Positions 21,532 through 33,517 of a DNA stretch of 64,000 nt are shown one piece after another. Position numbers and translations under genes: made by a program. Location: NCBI GenBank assembly GCA_947471745.1, contig CANJKZ010000517.1:181001-245000 (forward strand), in the 5' to 3' direction. The first letter of the stretch is position 1; every line of letters starts with the position of its first letter. Origin of the DNA: Closterium sp. Naga37s-1. Lineage: Eukaryota > Streptophyta > Zygnematophyceae > Desmidiales > Closteriaceae. The notes beneath the pieces are model-generated. The model saw only the letters and a program-made list of their open reading frames with translations. It was not told where the DNA came from and did not search any database.

Positions 21532-24500
21532 CTACAGCAAGTGAGGAAAAGTGGGCACAAGCCCTAGCATAGTGCAGAAACGCTGATGATCACCAGACTG
21601 AAGTGCCTTGGTGAATATATCAGCAGTGTTGGCCCGAGTGGCCACGTAACGCAGACGAAGCTGACCACGCTGCTGCAACTCTCGAGCCAGGAAGTAACGC
21701 AGAGCGATGTGCTTCGTTTTGTGCTCCAGTCTGTGCTCCTCACACAAGGCAATGGTAGCCTTGTTGTCGACGTACAGCACTGGAGGAGAACGAGGCCGCT
21801 CTCCCAAGTCAGTCAGCAGGTAGGTGAGCCAGCGTAACTCCTGTGCAGCCATGGCTGTGGCGTAGATCTCAGCCTCACAACTGGAGCTGAGAACTGAAGA
21901 CGAACGTGTAGAACGCCAAGAAACTGAACCAGAGCCAAGGCTGAAGGTGTAACCCTGTGACGACCGCTGAGTAGCTTGGTCGTCAACCCAAGAAGCGTCT
22001 GAGTGCCCAGTGAGGACAACTGAGCTCCTCCCTCCAAGCACGAGTCCCATGCCTGATGTACTGCACAAGTAGCGCAATACCCTCTTAGCAACATCCATGT
22101 GCACCTTTCGGTGCCAACCAGGAGCCACGTAGCGAGCCAGAAGGCCAAGAGGGTACGCGAGGTCAGGACGAGTGCAAGTCATCAGGTACATGAGACAGCC
22201 AACTAGCTCTGGGTAAGGACCACTCGTCTCTACGGACTCGTCCGAAGGTGGAGCTGAGAGCGAGTGACCTGTAGCCAGAGGAGTGGCCTGTGCCGAGGAC
22301 CAGGTGAAGCCGAAGCGCTGAAGGACCTGCTGCACCATGTGTGACTGAGTCAGTGTGATGGTGCGGCGTGCTCTGTCCCGGGTGATCTGCAAGCCAAGGT
22401 AGCTGCGCAGTTCACCCAGGTCTGTGCACGTGTGTCTCTTCTGCAGCTCCGACTTCACCAGGGCGAGAGCCTCAGTGTCAGCAGTGGCAAAGACCAAGTC
22501 GTCGACGTACACGAGGATGTAGAATGGCGGCAGCGAAGTGTCGGTGCGCAGAAACAGCGACGGGTCAGCAGTAGAAGGCGCGAACCCAAGAGCCGCAAGT
22601 GTAGTCCTCAGTGTGTCGTGCCACTCACGTGGCGCATGGCGGAGACCGTAGACCGGCCGCCGGAGGCTCCACTGGGTACCAGGAGGGAACGACCCAGTGA
22701 AGCCAGGACGGCGGCGCAGCCAGATCTCCTCGTGCAGGCTGCCCTGCAAGAAAGCTGTGCTGAAGTCAAGAGAGTGAAGCTCGTAGTCACGCTGAGCGGC
22801 AACGTGCAGTAGCACCCGAAGAGTGGTCATCTTCGGGGTGGGGGAGAAGGTCTGGAAGAAGTCTACTCCATCTCGCTGACTGAAGCCTCGAGCAACGTAA
22901 CGAGCCTTGAAGACAGGCGGAGAACCTGGCGGCCGCTTCACCCTGAAAATCCACATGCCACTGACGATGTTCGCCCCAGGAGGGGGAACCTCGTCGACGT
23001 AAGTGCCAGTGGACTTCCAGGATGCCATCTCTGCGTCCATGGCTGACTGCCACTGAGAGGAGTACTCACCCGCGATCGCCTCAGCGTAAGAGCGCGGGGT
23101 CGGGATGTCTGGTGCATCCGGGTCTCCCTCAGGTGCAATCAGCATGGACACGAGATGAGGTACAGCGGCGGCAAAGCACTCAAACTCCTCCTGCCTGTCC
23201 TCAAGGACGTCCGTGCCAAGAGCACACTCACCCCCGACGGACGGAGGACAGACAGACTCAGACTCAGACTCAGCAACAAGACTCGCAGCGTAGTCTAGAC
23301 GACAGTGAGCAGCAAAGTCGACAAGCTCAGCAACTAAGGCAGACGCAGCAGCTGACTCGAAGGAAGGGTCAGTGACAGCAGTGGCCAGGAGACGCGTGAC
23401 AGTAGGACTAGCAGCACGAAGAGAGTCAGACTCTGGGTCAGCAAGGGCAGGAAGAGAGGACGCAGGAGGAGAAGGCAGCGGGACACGCTGTGGAGCAGTG
23501 GAAGGACGAAGCGCCATCTGGTGAGTGCCTGGGACAGCAGGAGGACGCTGACGCGAGACACGACGACCAGTGCGAGCAGCACGAACAGGTGACGCAGACC
23601 GAGACTCAGGCGACACAGGACGAGACTCAGGCTCACGACGCTCCGTAAGACCGCCTGTCGGACCAGTGTAGGGAGAAGGACCAGGGAGTGGCGAGGCAGG
23701 CGGTAGCTGTGACAGCGACTGGACAGGCGGAGGACACTCTAAGGAGGGAGCAGGACAAGGAGGAGGCGGCTGACCAAGAACCTGCTGAAGGAGGGGAACG
23801 AAGTACGGCTGTGGCCGTGAAGTGCCCCCAGAACCAGCAGAGACAGCACCAGAACCTCCAGTAGCAGCTCCAACTCGCTCAGCACCACCAGCAGCTCCAA
23901 TACCTCCAGCAGCACCAGCAGCACCTCCAGCAGGACCAGCACTAGCAGCACCTCCAGCAGCACCAGTACCTCCAGCAGCACCAGCCCCAGTACCAGCAGC
24001 ACCACCAGTAGCTCCAGCAGCTCCAGTACCTCCAGCAGCACCAGCAGCACCTCCAGCAGGACCAGCTCCAGCAGCTCCAGTAGCACCCCCAGTCCCAGCA
24101 GCTCCAGTACCGCCAGTACGAGCACCTCCAGGACCAGTGGCTCCAGCACCTCCAGCGCAAACCCCAGGGTCAGCAGCAAGACCAACTCCAGTAGGCTCAG
24201 CGCCCTCAGCTCCAGCTCCAGTAGCACCTCCAGCTCCCACAGCACCACGGCGGTGGCGACAGTAACGAGAGTACCACTCACGCAGCTGCTGGGAAGAGAG
24301 AACGCCCCCAGGCGCAGCACCCCCAGGCTCAGGACCTCCAGACTCAGCACCCCCAGGGACAGCACCCCCAGTCTCAGCACCCCCAGGCTCAGCACCCGCA
24401 GTCTCCGCACCCCCAGGCTCAGCACCCCCAGTCTCAGCACGCTCAGGCTCAGCACGCTCAGGCTCAGCACGCTCAGGCTCAGCACGCTCAGTACCTCGCG

Positions 24501-25893
24501 CAGGACCAGAGTCGACAGCTACCTCGACAGGCTCGACCGGGTCTACCTGGGAAACACCTGAGGGAGCAGGACCCTGGGGAGGCAGGGGGTCTACCGAAGC
24601 AGCACCTGGCGTGAGGAAGAGCGGCGGAGGGGGGAGCGGGGCAGTGCGGTAGGGGAAGAGACGGTAAAAGGGGACCGACTCGTCAAACGTGACGTCCTGA
24701 GAGGGGAAGACACGGCGCGAGGTGGGGTGGTAAAACTGCCAGCCAGGCGCGTCAGGGACAAAGCCCAGGAAGACACAAGGAACGGCACGGGAGGAGAGCT
24801 TGTCCGCGGACGTATCGCGGACAAAGGCACGAGATCCCCAGACACGGAACACAGACGCATCGCCAACCGCTCCCGTCCAACGCAGTGTCGGCGAGGTCTC
24901 CGGAACGGAGACACGGGGCCAGAGGTTGAGCTGATGCGCAGCGTACTGGACCGCAAACGGCCACAGAAAATGGGGGGCAGCCGCATGGATCAAGGAGGTA
25001 CGAGCGACCTCCATGACCAAGCCAATGCGGCGCTCAGCAACCCCATTCTGCTGAGGAGAGGCCGGAAGCGTGAACGTCTGCTCAATGCCCTCCCCCTGAC
25101 AGAAGGCCTCCAAGAGGCCGGAGGAAAACTCACCACCTCTGTCAGAGTGCAGTCGCAGGACGGGAAGGTCCGTGCGAAAGCGCCTCTCCAGCTGGAGACG
25201 AGTAGCGCGGATCCAAGGGATCAAGACAGCAGGGACCTCTCCCTTGTTGCGCAAGGGGAAGACCGTGGTGTAACGCGTGTAGTCGTCAACTACCAGCAGG
25301 AAGTAGCGCTCTCCGCCCTGTCCACGGACGCGGGCTGGGCCCCACACGTCCATGTGAAGGGTCTGCAGAGGAGCCTCCGTCGGGGGGAACTCAGAGGAGA
25401 GAGGAGTGGCACGCTGCCGCCCCTCGACACAGGGAAGGCAAGGAGGGGCAGGGGACGGTGGCAGGGGAGGCAGTGACCTGGGGAGACCAGAGACAAGGAA
25501 ACGAGAGTGCATGCCACGAAGGCGCTGCATCGAAGGGTGCCCAAGGCGGTGGTGCCAGAGGACCGTCCGGTGCGACAGGGTGCGACACGAGCAGGGGGCG
25601 GACAACTGACCTGACGCAGACGCAGACGCCGCTACCTGAGGGGACTCAGTGGTCAGTGTGTACAAGTCCGACCCCGGCGGCCGAGTGAAGGTAGCCAGGT
25701 GACGACCCGTTTGGGCACACGTGCAGTGTGTCACACGCTCGTAGGCAGGGGTGAACTGGTGAACACCCGCGTCCTGGAGCGCAGAACCCGCCACCAAGTT
25801 CGTAGAGAACGAGGGGAGGTAAAGGCCCGACAGTGTGCCGGACGGGACAGCAGGACAAGGGAGGGCAGTGGTGGAGGTCGCAAGGACCGGATC
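21532..25893 (-). CDS. Element D pol: integrase, reverse transcriptase, RNase H
   Basis: Long open frame continuing from the protease part across the element E insertion site. It has the pre-integrase HHRLGHPSMQRLRGMHS, integrase residues in MDVWGPA, LHSDRGGEF and QQNGVAERR, and then a very long Glu-Arg-Ala, Gly-Ala and Pro linker (about 23600-24560). Reverse transcriptase follows with DFSTAFLQGSL and LVYVDDLVFA, and RNase H with HSDASWVDD, SSSCEAEIYA and YVDNKATIAL. It ends FPHLL then TAG. All catalytic residues checked are present. It closely resembles element G. Insertion of E separates it from its 5' LTR, so it is not expressible as a whole. Confidence 0.92.
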   Translation of the reverse strand, partial: DPVLATSTTALPCPAVPSGTLSGLYLPSFSTNLVAGSALQDAGVHQFTPAYERVTHCTCAQTGRHLATFTRPPGSDLYTLTTESPQVAASASASGQLSAPCSCRTLSHRTVLWHHRLGHPSMQRLRGMHSRFLVSGLPRSLPPLPPSPAPPCLPCVEGRQRATPLSSEFPPTEAPLQTLHMDVWGPARVRGQGGERYFLLVVDDYTRYTTVFPLRNKGEVPAVLIPWIRATRLQLERRFRTDLPVLRLHSDRGGEFSSGLLEAFCQGEGIEQTFTLPASPQQNGVAERRIGLVMEVARTSLIHAAAPHFLWPFAVQYAAHQLNLWPRVSVPETSPTLRWTGAVGDASVFRVWGSRAFVRDTSADKLSSRAVPCVFLGFVPDAPGWQFYHPTSRRVFPSQDVTFDESVPFYRLFPYRTAPLPPPPLFLTPGAASVDPLPPQGPAPSGVSQVDPVEPVEVAVDSGPARGTERAEPERAEPERAEPERAETGGAEPGGAETAGAEPGGAETGGAVPGGAESGGPEPGGAAPGGVLSSQQLREWYSRYCRHRRGAVGAGGATGAGAEGAEPTGVGLAADPGVCAGGAGATGPGGARTGGTGAAGTGGATGAAGAGPAGGAAGAAGGTGAAGATGGAAGTGAGAAGGTGAAGGAASAGPAGGAAGAAGGIGAAGGAERVGAATGGSGAVSAGSGGTSRPQPYFVPLLQQVLGQPPPPCPAPSLECPPPVQSLSQLPPASPLPGPSPYTGPTGGLTERREPESRPVSPESRSASPVRAARTGRRVSRQRPPAVPGTHQMALRPSTAPQRVPLPSPPASSLPALADPESDSLRAASPTVTRLLATAVTDPSFESAAASALVAELVDFAAHCRLDYAASLVAESESESVCPPSVGGECALGTDVLEDRQEEFECFAAAVPHLVSMLIAPEGDPDAPDIPTPRSYAEAIAGEYSSQWQSAMDAEMASWKSTGTYVDEVPPPGANIVSGMWIFRVKRPPGSPPVFKARYVARGFSQRDGVDFFQTFSPTPKMTTLRVLLHVAAQRDYELHSLDFSTAFLQGSLHEEIWLRRRPGFTGSFPPGTQWSLRRPVYGLRHAPREWHDTLRTTLAALGFAPSTADPSLFLRTDTSLPPFYILVYVDDLVFATADTEALALVKSELQKRHTCTDLGELRSYLGLQITRDRARRTITLTQSHMVQQVLQRFGFTWSSAQATPLATGHSLSAPPSDESVETSGPYPELVGCLMYLMTCTRPDLAYPLGLLARYVAPGWHRKVHMDVAKRVLRYLCSTSGMGLVLGGRSSVVLTGHSDASWVDDQATQRSSQGYTFSLGSGSVSWRSTRSSSVLSSSCEAEIYATAMAAQELRWLTYLLTDLGERPRSPPVLYVDNKATIALCEEHRLEHKTKHIALRYFLARELQQRGQLRLRYVATRANTADIFTKALQSGDHQRFCTMLGLVPTFPHLL

Positions 25894-25897
25894 CCCG

Positions 25898-27022
25898 TGT
25901 CAACGGGAGTGTTGTAAGGCCCCGTCCTCGCTTGGGCGGAGCCAACCTTGTGGTCGGATGTGCGGGGGTTGCAGCCGACCTGCAGCAGTGGGCACGGGGG
26001 CCACTGCAAGGGCGCCAAGCTGGAGGGCGCCTGGCTGGAGGGCGCCGAGCAGGAGGACGCCGCCCTGGACGCCTGGTTGGCGTCCCGGAGGCCTGGACGG
26101 CGTCCTGGGAAGCTAGACGCCGAGCTGGGCGTCGCCACGACTACCCGGGCGCCTGGTCGACGTCGTGGGCGCCTGCACGGCGTTCTGGAAGGCCAGACGC
26201 CGACCTAGGCGTCTGCACGGCGTCCTGGGGGTCCGGACGCCGACCTGGGCGTCCCGGGGGGCCCAGACACCGACCTGGGCGTCTGGTCGGCGTCCTGGGA
26301 AGAGGGACGCCGCTCTGGAGGTTTGCTCGGCGTCCTGGGCGTCTGGACGCCGACCTGGGGGTTCGGAAGGCGTCCTGGGCGCCTGGACGCCGGACTGGGG
26401 ACGCCGGGCATGCGTGGCCGGCTACGGACTGCGCTGGTCGGCCAGGCGTGGTTGCCCGGTCGACCGGAATACCCGGGCGACGTGCGCGAGTGTCGCCAGG
26501 GTGGAGTGTGCGAGGCCGACCTCGGGGGTGGTATCCCGAGGTCGACGTGGCTGGTGGGCGCAGTCGTTGGCGTGGAGTCTGCCAGGCGTCTGCGCTGTGC
26601 ACGTGACAGGGAAGTGCGCACCAACTAGCTGCGCGCACCTGCGAAGCAGGTGCACCGTTGTCCTGCGGGTGCAACGCTGTGCAGCCGACTTGCTGTAGCG
26701 TTGGCACACCGTGGACTTGCAACGTTGGCGAACCGCTACTCTGCAACGCTGGAGCGGTGCGAGCGCTGCTGCGCTGGAGCGCTGTCGACCATGCTGTGCT
26801 GGAGGTCGACCAGCAGCCTAGCTAGCTCTGATGTAGTCAGTGTTGCCAATGTTGTTCCAACCATTATTGTCATGTTTTCCTAGTGAAACTCTTGCCAATT
26901 CTCCCCGTGAACTAGCAAGCAGCGTGAACACAAGGAAACGACTAAGTGAACGAACGCAGAGATCACACGAGCCCACGTGCCTAGCCCGCAGTCTAGCTCC
27001 CGTTGCAGCAGTTATCTCCGCA
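25898..27022 (+). repeat. Element E 5' LTR
   Basis: 1,125 bp. 26080-26420 is packed with GGCGTC and GACGCC words in alternating orientation, giving many possible hairpins. GCGCACCTGCGAAGCAGGTGC near 26633 is a near-perfect dyad. Confidence 0.94.
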
Positions 27023-27138
27023 TGGTGCGGTGAGCGTGGACGACACCGCGACGTAGTTCAGTCTAGCCGACTTACCGATCGTGTTCGTAGACCGGCAGCC
27101 GTGCAGTCACTAGCGTGCGCGTAGGCGACGCCGAGGTG

Positions 27139-30100
27139 ATGGACACCCTGGAGGGACGGCCGGAGGATGCGAGGAGACGCCATGAGGCCCAGGAGTACGG
27201 GGCGATACCCTGGGCAGTCGTCGAAGCAGGACTCCGCTCCATGTGGGCGGCGGAGCACCCCCCTTCTCGGCCTGCCTCTCCTCGACCGGTGAACGACGAT
27301 GGCGGCGTCGACGTGGGCGTCAACGCCGGTGGAGGCCAGGTCGGCAGCAGTGCGGGAGACACGTCGAGGCAGCGAGGTGTGATACACGCCGGTGAAGCCG
27401 GCGGCGTTCAGGCGCGAGGGATGCAGTCGTCGGCGGCTGCAGGCTCCTCGCAGGGCGACGCCGGTGGGCGTCGAAGTGGATTGTCGCCGATGTCGGCGAC
27501 CCAGGTGACGGCGGGCGGGATTGCACTGAGCTACGGCTACTTCAAGTTTACGCCTGACAGGATCTCGGTCACCCCGCCGCTCGTTGGTCGACAAGACATC
27601 CTCACCTGGAAGGAAGCCATCGAGCCCCAGCTGGAGATGGCCGGGCTGATTGGCTTCGCCCGAGGGACCGTGGCGACGCCGGGGGAGCACCACCCCGACC
27701 TGCGTGCAGAGTTTCGCGCCGTGCAGTTGTTGACCTTCACGGTCATCTCGCGGTGCTGCTCGCCGGGCGTGCAGATCGCCTTGAAGTGGTGCCGAGAGTA
27801 CCTCGACGCCGGCCACCGGGCGTGGAACTTCATCGAGTCGACCTATCAAGTCACCGACGACTTGTTCATCGCCCAGCTAGAGGGACAGCTGACGCACCTG
27901 CGCATGGGCGACGAGGAGACGGCGACCGACTACTGCAACCGGGCCCGGCGAATTCTCGCCACCATCAGGATGGCCGGCGCCCAGTACTCGACGGCGTCGT
28001 ACGTCACCCACGTCATTCAGGGGCTCTCGAGCAGCTACAATCTCCTGAAGCGGCTGTCCATGGTGCCGAGCACGAGGATGACACTCAACGAGGATAACCT
28101 GACCTCGTATATCCTGCAGGACGAGGCGATGCAGGAGGCCGAGCGATCCCAGGAGCTCTTGGCGCAGGCCAACTTCGTCGCCCCGACGAAGCAAGGAGGC
28201 CGACCAGGGCAGCGTGGGCAGTCGGGCGGCGGCGGTAGCAGTGGCTGGAAGCCGAGCAAGGACGCCGACAAGAAGAAGTCGGCCAAGGATAGCGGTCGCG
28301 GAGGAGGAAGTCGCCGCCGGGAGTGCTGGATCTGCCACAGCCCCGACCACCTCTCCTTCGAGTGTCCCGACCGCAGCGATACCGACGACGACGACGCTAA
28401 GGGAGGCCGCGGGAGGTCGGCTAGCCGTCGTCCACGTCGAGGAAACAAGCCGCGCAAGGAGAAGCAGTCGAGCAAGTCGGCCTCGGCGACGGACGCCGAC
28501 TCCTCTGCAGGCGGCAAGGGGCGAGACGACAAGGCGGCGTCGTGCTCGCTGGTCGGCGTCGTGGAGCCGACCGTCTCACTGGCGCCGGAGGCCGGTGAGG
28601 ACTTCCAGGCGGTAGCAGCAGCTGTGCAGGCGAACCCAGCGGTGGTCCTGCTTGACAGCGGCTGCTCGCACCACCTGATGGGGACGAAGGAGGCCTTCGT
28701 CGACTTGGGGCCGAGCGGCGACGTGAAGCACGTGCGTGGCTTCAATGGGGCGCTCCAGGACGTTCAGGGCCGCGGCACTGTCGCTCTGCAAGGGGAGGCC
28801 GGGAAGCAGGTGCTCATCCCCGATGTGCTCTACGTACCCGGCGTCCGGGCAAACCTGCTTTCAGCCGGCCAGCTGAAGGAGCACGGCGTGAAGCTGCAGG
28901 AGGACGGCGACGGGATGCTGCTCGTCTCGGCAGCAGGGGAGGTGCTCGGTCGGGCGACGTACACCGGGCGTGTCCTCTGTACCGACCTGCGCCCCTGCTC
29001 GGCCACGCCGACAATGCCTACCACGGAGGTAGTGGCCCTGCGCGCGATCGTCTCGGCGACGAAGGCAACGCCGGACAGGATGCACGCAAGGCTAGCGCAC
29101 GTCGGCATGGACACCATCCGGAGCTCGGCGAAGCACGAGGTCGCCACCGGGCTGGACCTCAAGTCGGCGTCTGGCGCCGACTCACCGTGTGTTTCGTGCG
29201 TCAGCGGGAAGCTAACGCGGCACACCTTCCCCGACAAAGGCTCCGACGCCGACGACGTGCTGGCCGTGGTGCACATCGACCTGTGCGGGCCGTTCCGCGT
29301 GGCTGCCAAGGATGGCAGCCTGTACTTCTTGCTGCTGAAGGACCGCAAGACCCGCTACATGTGGGCGAGGCCGGTCGCCAAGAAGTCCGATGCATTGCGG
29401 GAGTTCGTGCAGTGGCTGGCGGTGGCTGAGAGGCAGACGAAGCGGTCGGTGTTGATGCTGCGCTCTGACCGGGGAGGGGAGTTCCTCGGGAAGCAGTTCA
29501 CCGACTTCGTGAACGGCAAGGGGATCGTCCACGACCTGACCTGCCCATACACCCCGCAGCAGAACGGCATGGCGGAGCGGGAGATGAGGACGGTGGTGGA
29601 GTCGGTGCGGACAATGCTGCTGCACATGGGCGTGCAGCACCACTGGTGGCACCTCGCTCTTCGGCAGGCCGTCTGGGTCCGCAACTGCCTTGAGAGGTCC
29701 GCGCTGCCGCCGGGGACGACGCCATACCAGCTGCTGACCGGGAAGAAGCCCGACTTGTCGCTGGCGCGGGTGTGGGGCTGCATGGCGCAGTTCTTAGTCC
29801 CCGAGCAGCAGCGTGGTGGGAAGCTGCAGCCGAAGGCACGGTGGGGCCTTCACCTCGGCGTGTCGGAGGAGAGCAAGGGCTGGGAGCTCCTCGACCTTGC
29901 CGACAACCAGGTGGTCACCACGTCGGACGTGGTGTTCTACGAGAGCATGTCGCTGGACATGTGGAAGTCGGCGTACGGGCCGGTGTCAGGGCGGATGCCG
30001 GTTCACCCGCCAACGGACACCTCGACGGCGTCGGTGCCCCTGCTCGCCGAGGTCGGTGCGCTTGCTGGTGAGGACGCCGAGGACGTCCCCGGTCCCTACC

Positions 30101-32263
30101 CTTCACCTGCCCCTCCCCTGGACGCCGACTTGCATGGGCTGACCCCGACGTCGGCCTCCGGTGATGAGGGGAGACGTGGGGCGTCACCTGTGGCGCCGGC
30201 CCCAAGCATCGCCGGTGGCCGACGTGATGCTGTGCAAGTCGGTGTGGGAGCGAAGCTGACGCCGGCTGGGAGGCAGCAGGTGGTGCAGACGCCTTTGGTG
30301 AAACCGGTAAAGGAGGCGCCTGCAGAACAGCAGCTGACAGGGGAGCAGGCAGCAGCAACGCCGACCAAGGAGCAGTCGGCGACCGGGTCGTCGGCAGGGG
30401 AGCCGACCACAGGGGAGAAGTCGGCTGGGACGCCGGCTGAGGAGCAGCAGGACGCCAAGGACAGCAACGACGGCGACGATGGAGGGGACGCCGAGGAGGT
30501 CCAGCCGGGACCACGGCGTTCAGGCCGACTTCGGAGGCCGCCTGACTTCTTCGTCTCCGCTGCCTTCACCACGGTTTACGACGTCGACGATGGTGACCTG
30601 CTGTACGACGACGCCGAGGAGGATGAGGAGTTTCCAGAGCTCGACCCCGACTTGCTAGCCGACCCTGAGCACCGTTGGGACATCTCGACGATGACGGTGA
30701 AGGAGGCGTTGGCGAGCTGGAAGGGCCCGGCGGTGAAGGCCGCCATGGAGGAGGAGATTCGCAGCCTCCTCAACATGGGAACGTGGGAGCTGGTCGAACG
30801 CCCGCCGGGAGTGAACATCATGAAGAACCGGTGGGTGTTGACAACGAAGTACCACATCGACGACACCGTCGAGCGAGAGAAGGCGAGGCTGGTCGTGAAG
30901 GGCTTCACGCAGGTGTACGGCGCCGACTACGACAAGACGTTCGCACCGGTGGGCAGCTACGTCACGCTGAGGATCTTCCTCAGCATCGTTGCCGTCCTCA
31001 ACCTCAACCTGATGCAGCTCGACATGAAGAACGCCTTCCTGCAGAGCAAGCTCGACCGGGTGCTGTACATGCACCAGCCGGACTACTTCAACGACGGATC
31101 CGGCCGGGTGTGCAAGCTGCTGAAGAGCCTGTATGGCCTGAAGCAGTCGCCGCTGCTGTGGTACTTGGCGCTCAACGACGTGCTGGTCGGCGCCGGGTGG
31201 AAGAAGAGCCAGGTCGACGAGGCTCTTTACTTCAAGGTCGGCAAGGACGGAGTGGCCTGCTGGGTGCTGGTCTACGTTGACGACCTGCTTGCCGCCAGCA
31301 GCAGCGTCGCGATGCTGACAGAGCTGAAGGAGCTGCTGGAAGCCGCCTTCGAGCTGCGCGAGATCTCGCCGGTGCAAAAGTACCTTGGGCTGGAGATCGT
31401 GCGCGACAGGTCGGCGGGGAAGCTGTGGCTGCACCAGCAGGGCTACGCCGACAAGCTACGTAGGCGCTTCATCGACGAGGAGCAGACCGGGCGCACCCCG
31501 AAGACGCCGGTCTCGGTCGACGCCTACGCTGAGCTCACCTTCGACGACGAGGAGGCGCAGGAACGCCAGGAGGAGGAGTACCGGCAGAAGGTCGGCTCGT
31601 TGCAGTTCGCGGCGACGACGACGAGGCCGGACATCGCCTTTGCCTGCAGCAAGCTGGGGAGCAGCCTCACGGTGAGGAGCGACCAGCACTGGCGCGAGGT
31701 CGACCGTTGCCTTGCCTACCTCGCCAACACACGTGACACCGCCCTGGAGTTCGGCGGTGGACCTGAGTCGCTCGAGCTGGTCGGCTACGTAGACGCCGAC
31801 GACGCCGGTGACAAGCAGAACAGGACGAGCACGGGTGGCTACGTGTTCGTCTACGGTGGGGCCGCAGTCTCCTGGTCGAGCCAGCGCATCAAGTGCGCGA
31901 CGCTGTCGTCGACCGAGTCGGAGTACGTGGCGGCCACTGAAGCTGGCAAGGAGGGACGCCGCCTTCGCTTCCTCCTCGCCGAGTTCCGGCAGCTGGACGC
32001 CGGGAAGCCGACTGTCGGCCATCACGGTCGCCGAGGGCATGGGGTTGACAGGCAACCTCAAGCACATGGAGCGGCGACAGGCCTGGCTGCAGCACATGGT
32101 GAAGCGCGGGAAGTTCTCGCTGCAGTACATCCCGACCGCTGAGCAGCCAGCCGACTTCCTGACGAAGGCGCTGCACTATCCGGCCTTCAACCGGTGCTCC
32201 GTCGCAATCGGCCAGGTGCGCTTGGCCGACGTGGGCGACGGCGACAACGACGTGCAGCAGTAG
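27139..32263 (+). pseudogene. Element E gag-pol polyprotein with RNase H deletion
   Basis: The first ATG in frame is 27139. One frame then runs about 1,650 codons: gag (LFIAQLEGQLTHLRMGDEE), CCHC knuckle CWICHSPDHLSFEC, protease VVLLDSGCSHHLMG, integrase zinc region, integrase core (LRSDRGGEF, QQNGMAERE), reverse transcriptase with LVYVDDLLA, and RNase H VGYVDADDAGD and SSTESEYVAA. Near 32016 a 20-nt segment present in element C is missing between two GTC triplets. That removes the Val-Asp-Asn-Gln part with a catalytic Asp and shifts the frame. The original frame resumes at SAITVAEGMGL and ends at TAG 32261. After that TAG the sequence still matches the C-terminal VPCP...LVR of element C up to TGA. 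Confidence 0.93.
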
Positions 32264-32391
32264 GTGCCATGCCCTCTTGCATGGCTGGTGCGGTGACCGG
32301 CGTGCTGTGTGTTGGGTGCACGCCGACGGGCTATTCTCGGAGCTGTACTGCCGTGTGGGCTAGGGGCCCAAGCGTGAACGCGGCAGGGGAG

Positions 32392-33516
32392 TATCAACGG
32401 GAGTGTTGTAAGGCCCCGTCCTCGCTTGGGCGGAGCCAACCTTGTGGTCGGATGTGCGGGGGTTGCAGCCGACCTGCAGCAGTGGGCACGGGGGCCACTG
32501 CAAGGGCGCCAAGCTGGAGGGCGCCTGGCTGGAGGGCGCCGAGCAGGAGGACGCCGCCCTGGACGCCTGGTTGGCGTCCCGGAGGCCTGGACGGCGTCCT
32601 GGGAAGCTAGACGCCGAGCTGGGCGTCGCCACGACTACCCGGGCGCCTGGTCGACGTCGTGGGCGCCTGCACGGCGTTCTGGAAGGCCAGACGCCGACCT
32701 AGGCGTCTGCACGGCGTCCTGGGGGTCCGGACGCCGACCTGGGCGTCCCGGGGGGCCCAGACACCGACCTGGGCGTCTGGTCGGCGTCCTGGGAAGAGGG
32801 ACGCCGCTCTGGAGGTTTGCTCGGCGTCCTGGGCGTCTGGACGCCGACCTGGGGGTTCGGAAGGCGTCCTGGGCGCCTGGACGCCGGACTGGGGACGCCG
32901 GGCATGCGTGGCCGGCTACGGACTGCGCTGGTCGGCCAGGCGTGGTTGCCCGGTCGACCGGAATACCCGGGCGACGTGCGCGAGTGTCGCCAGGGTGGAG
33001 TGTGCGAGGCCGACCTCGGGGGTGGTATCCCGAGGTCGACGTGGCTGGTGGGCGCAGTCGCTGGCGTGGAGTCTGCCAGGCGTCTGCGCTGTGCACGTGA
33101 CAGGGAAGTGCGCACCAACCAGCTGCGCGCACCTGCGAAGCAGGTGCACCGTTGTCCTGCGGGTGCAACGCTGTGCAGCCGACTTGCTGTAGCGTTGGCA
33201 CACCGTGGACTTGCAACGTTGGCGAACCGCTACTCTGCAACGCTGGAGCGGTGCGAGCGCTGCTGCGCTGGAGCGCTGTCGACCATGCTGTGCTGGAGGT
33301 CGACTAGCAGCCTAGCTAGCTCTGATGTAGTCAGTGTTGCCAATGTTGTTCCAACCATTATTGTCATGTTTTCCTAGTGAAACTCTTGCCAATTCTCCCC
33401 GTGAACTAGCAAGCAGTGTGAACACAAGGAAACGTCTAAGTGAACGAACGCAGAGATCATACGAGCCCACGTGCCTAGCCCGCAGTCTAGCTCCCGTTGC
33501 AGCAGTTATCTCCGCA
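32392..33516 (+). repeat. Element E 3' LTR
   Basis: 1,125 bp, more than 99% identical by eye to 25898-27022; begins TATCAACGGG where the left copy has TGTCAACGGG. Confidence 0.93.
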
Positions 33517-33517
33517 C

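Larger units (their letters stand above)
25898..33516 (+). mobile_element. Element E: long-LTR Ty1-copia nested in D
   Basis: 7,619 bp. The 1,125-bp LTRs are 25898-27022 and 32392-33516, with the 5-bp target duplication CCCCG at 25893-25897 and 33517-33521. The primer site TGGTGCGGTGAGCGTGGA starts at 27023; purine tract GCAGGGGAG precedes the 3' LTR. By eye the LTRs differ at about 7 positions, including the first dinucleotide (TG in the left copy, TA in the right). The insertion lies inside the protease-region codons of D (Asp-Pro-Ser-Gly). Same lineage as C. Its polyprotein has a frameshifting deletion, so it is probably dead. Confidence 0.95.
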
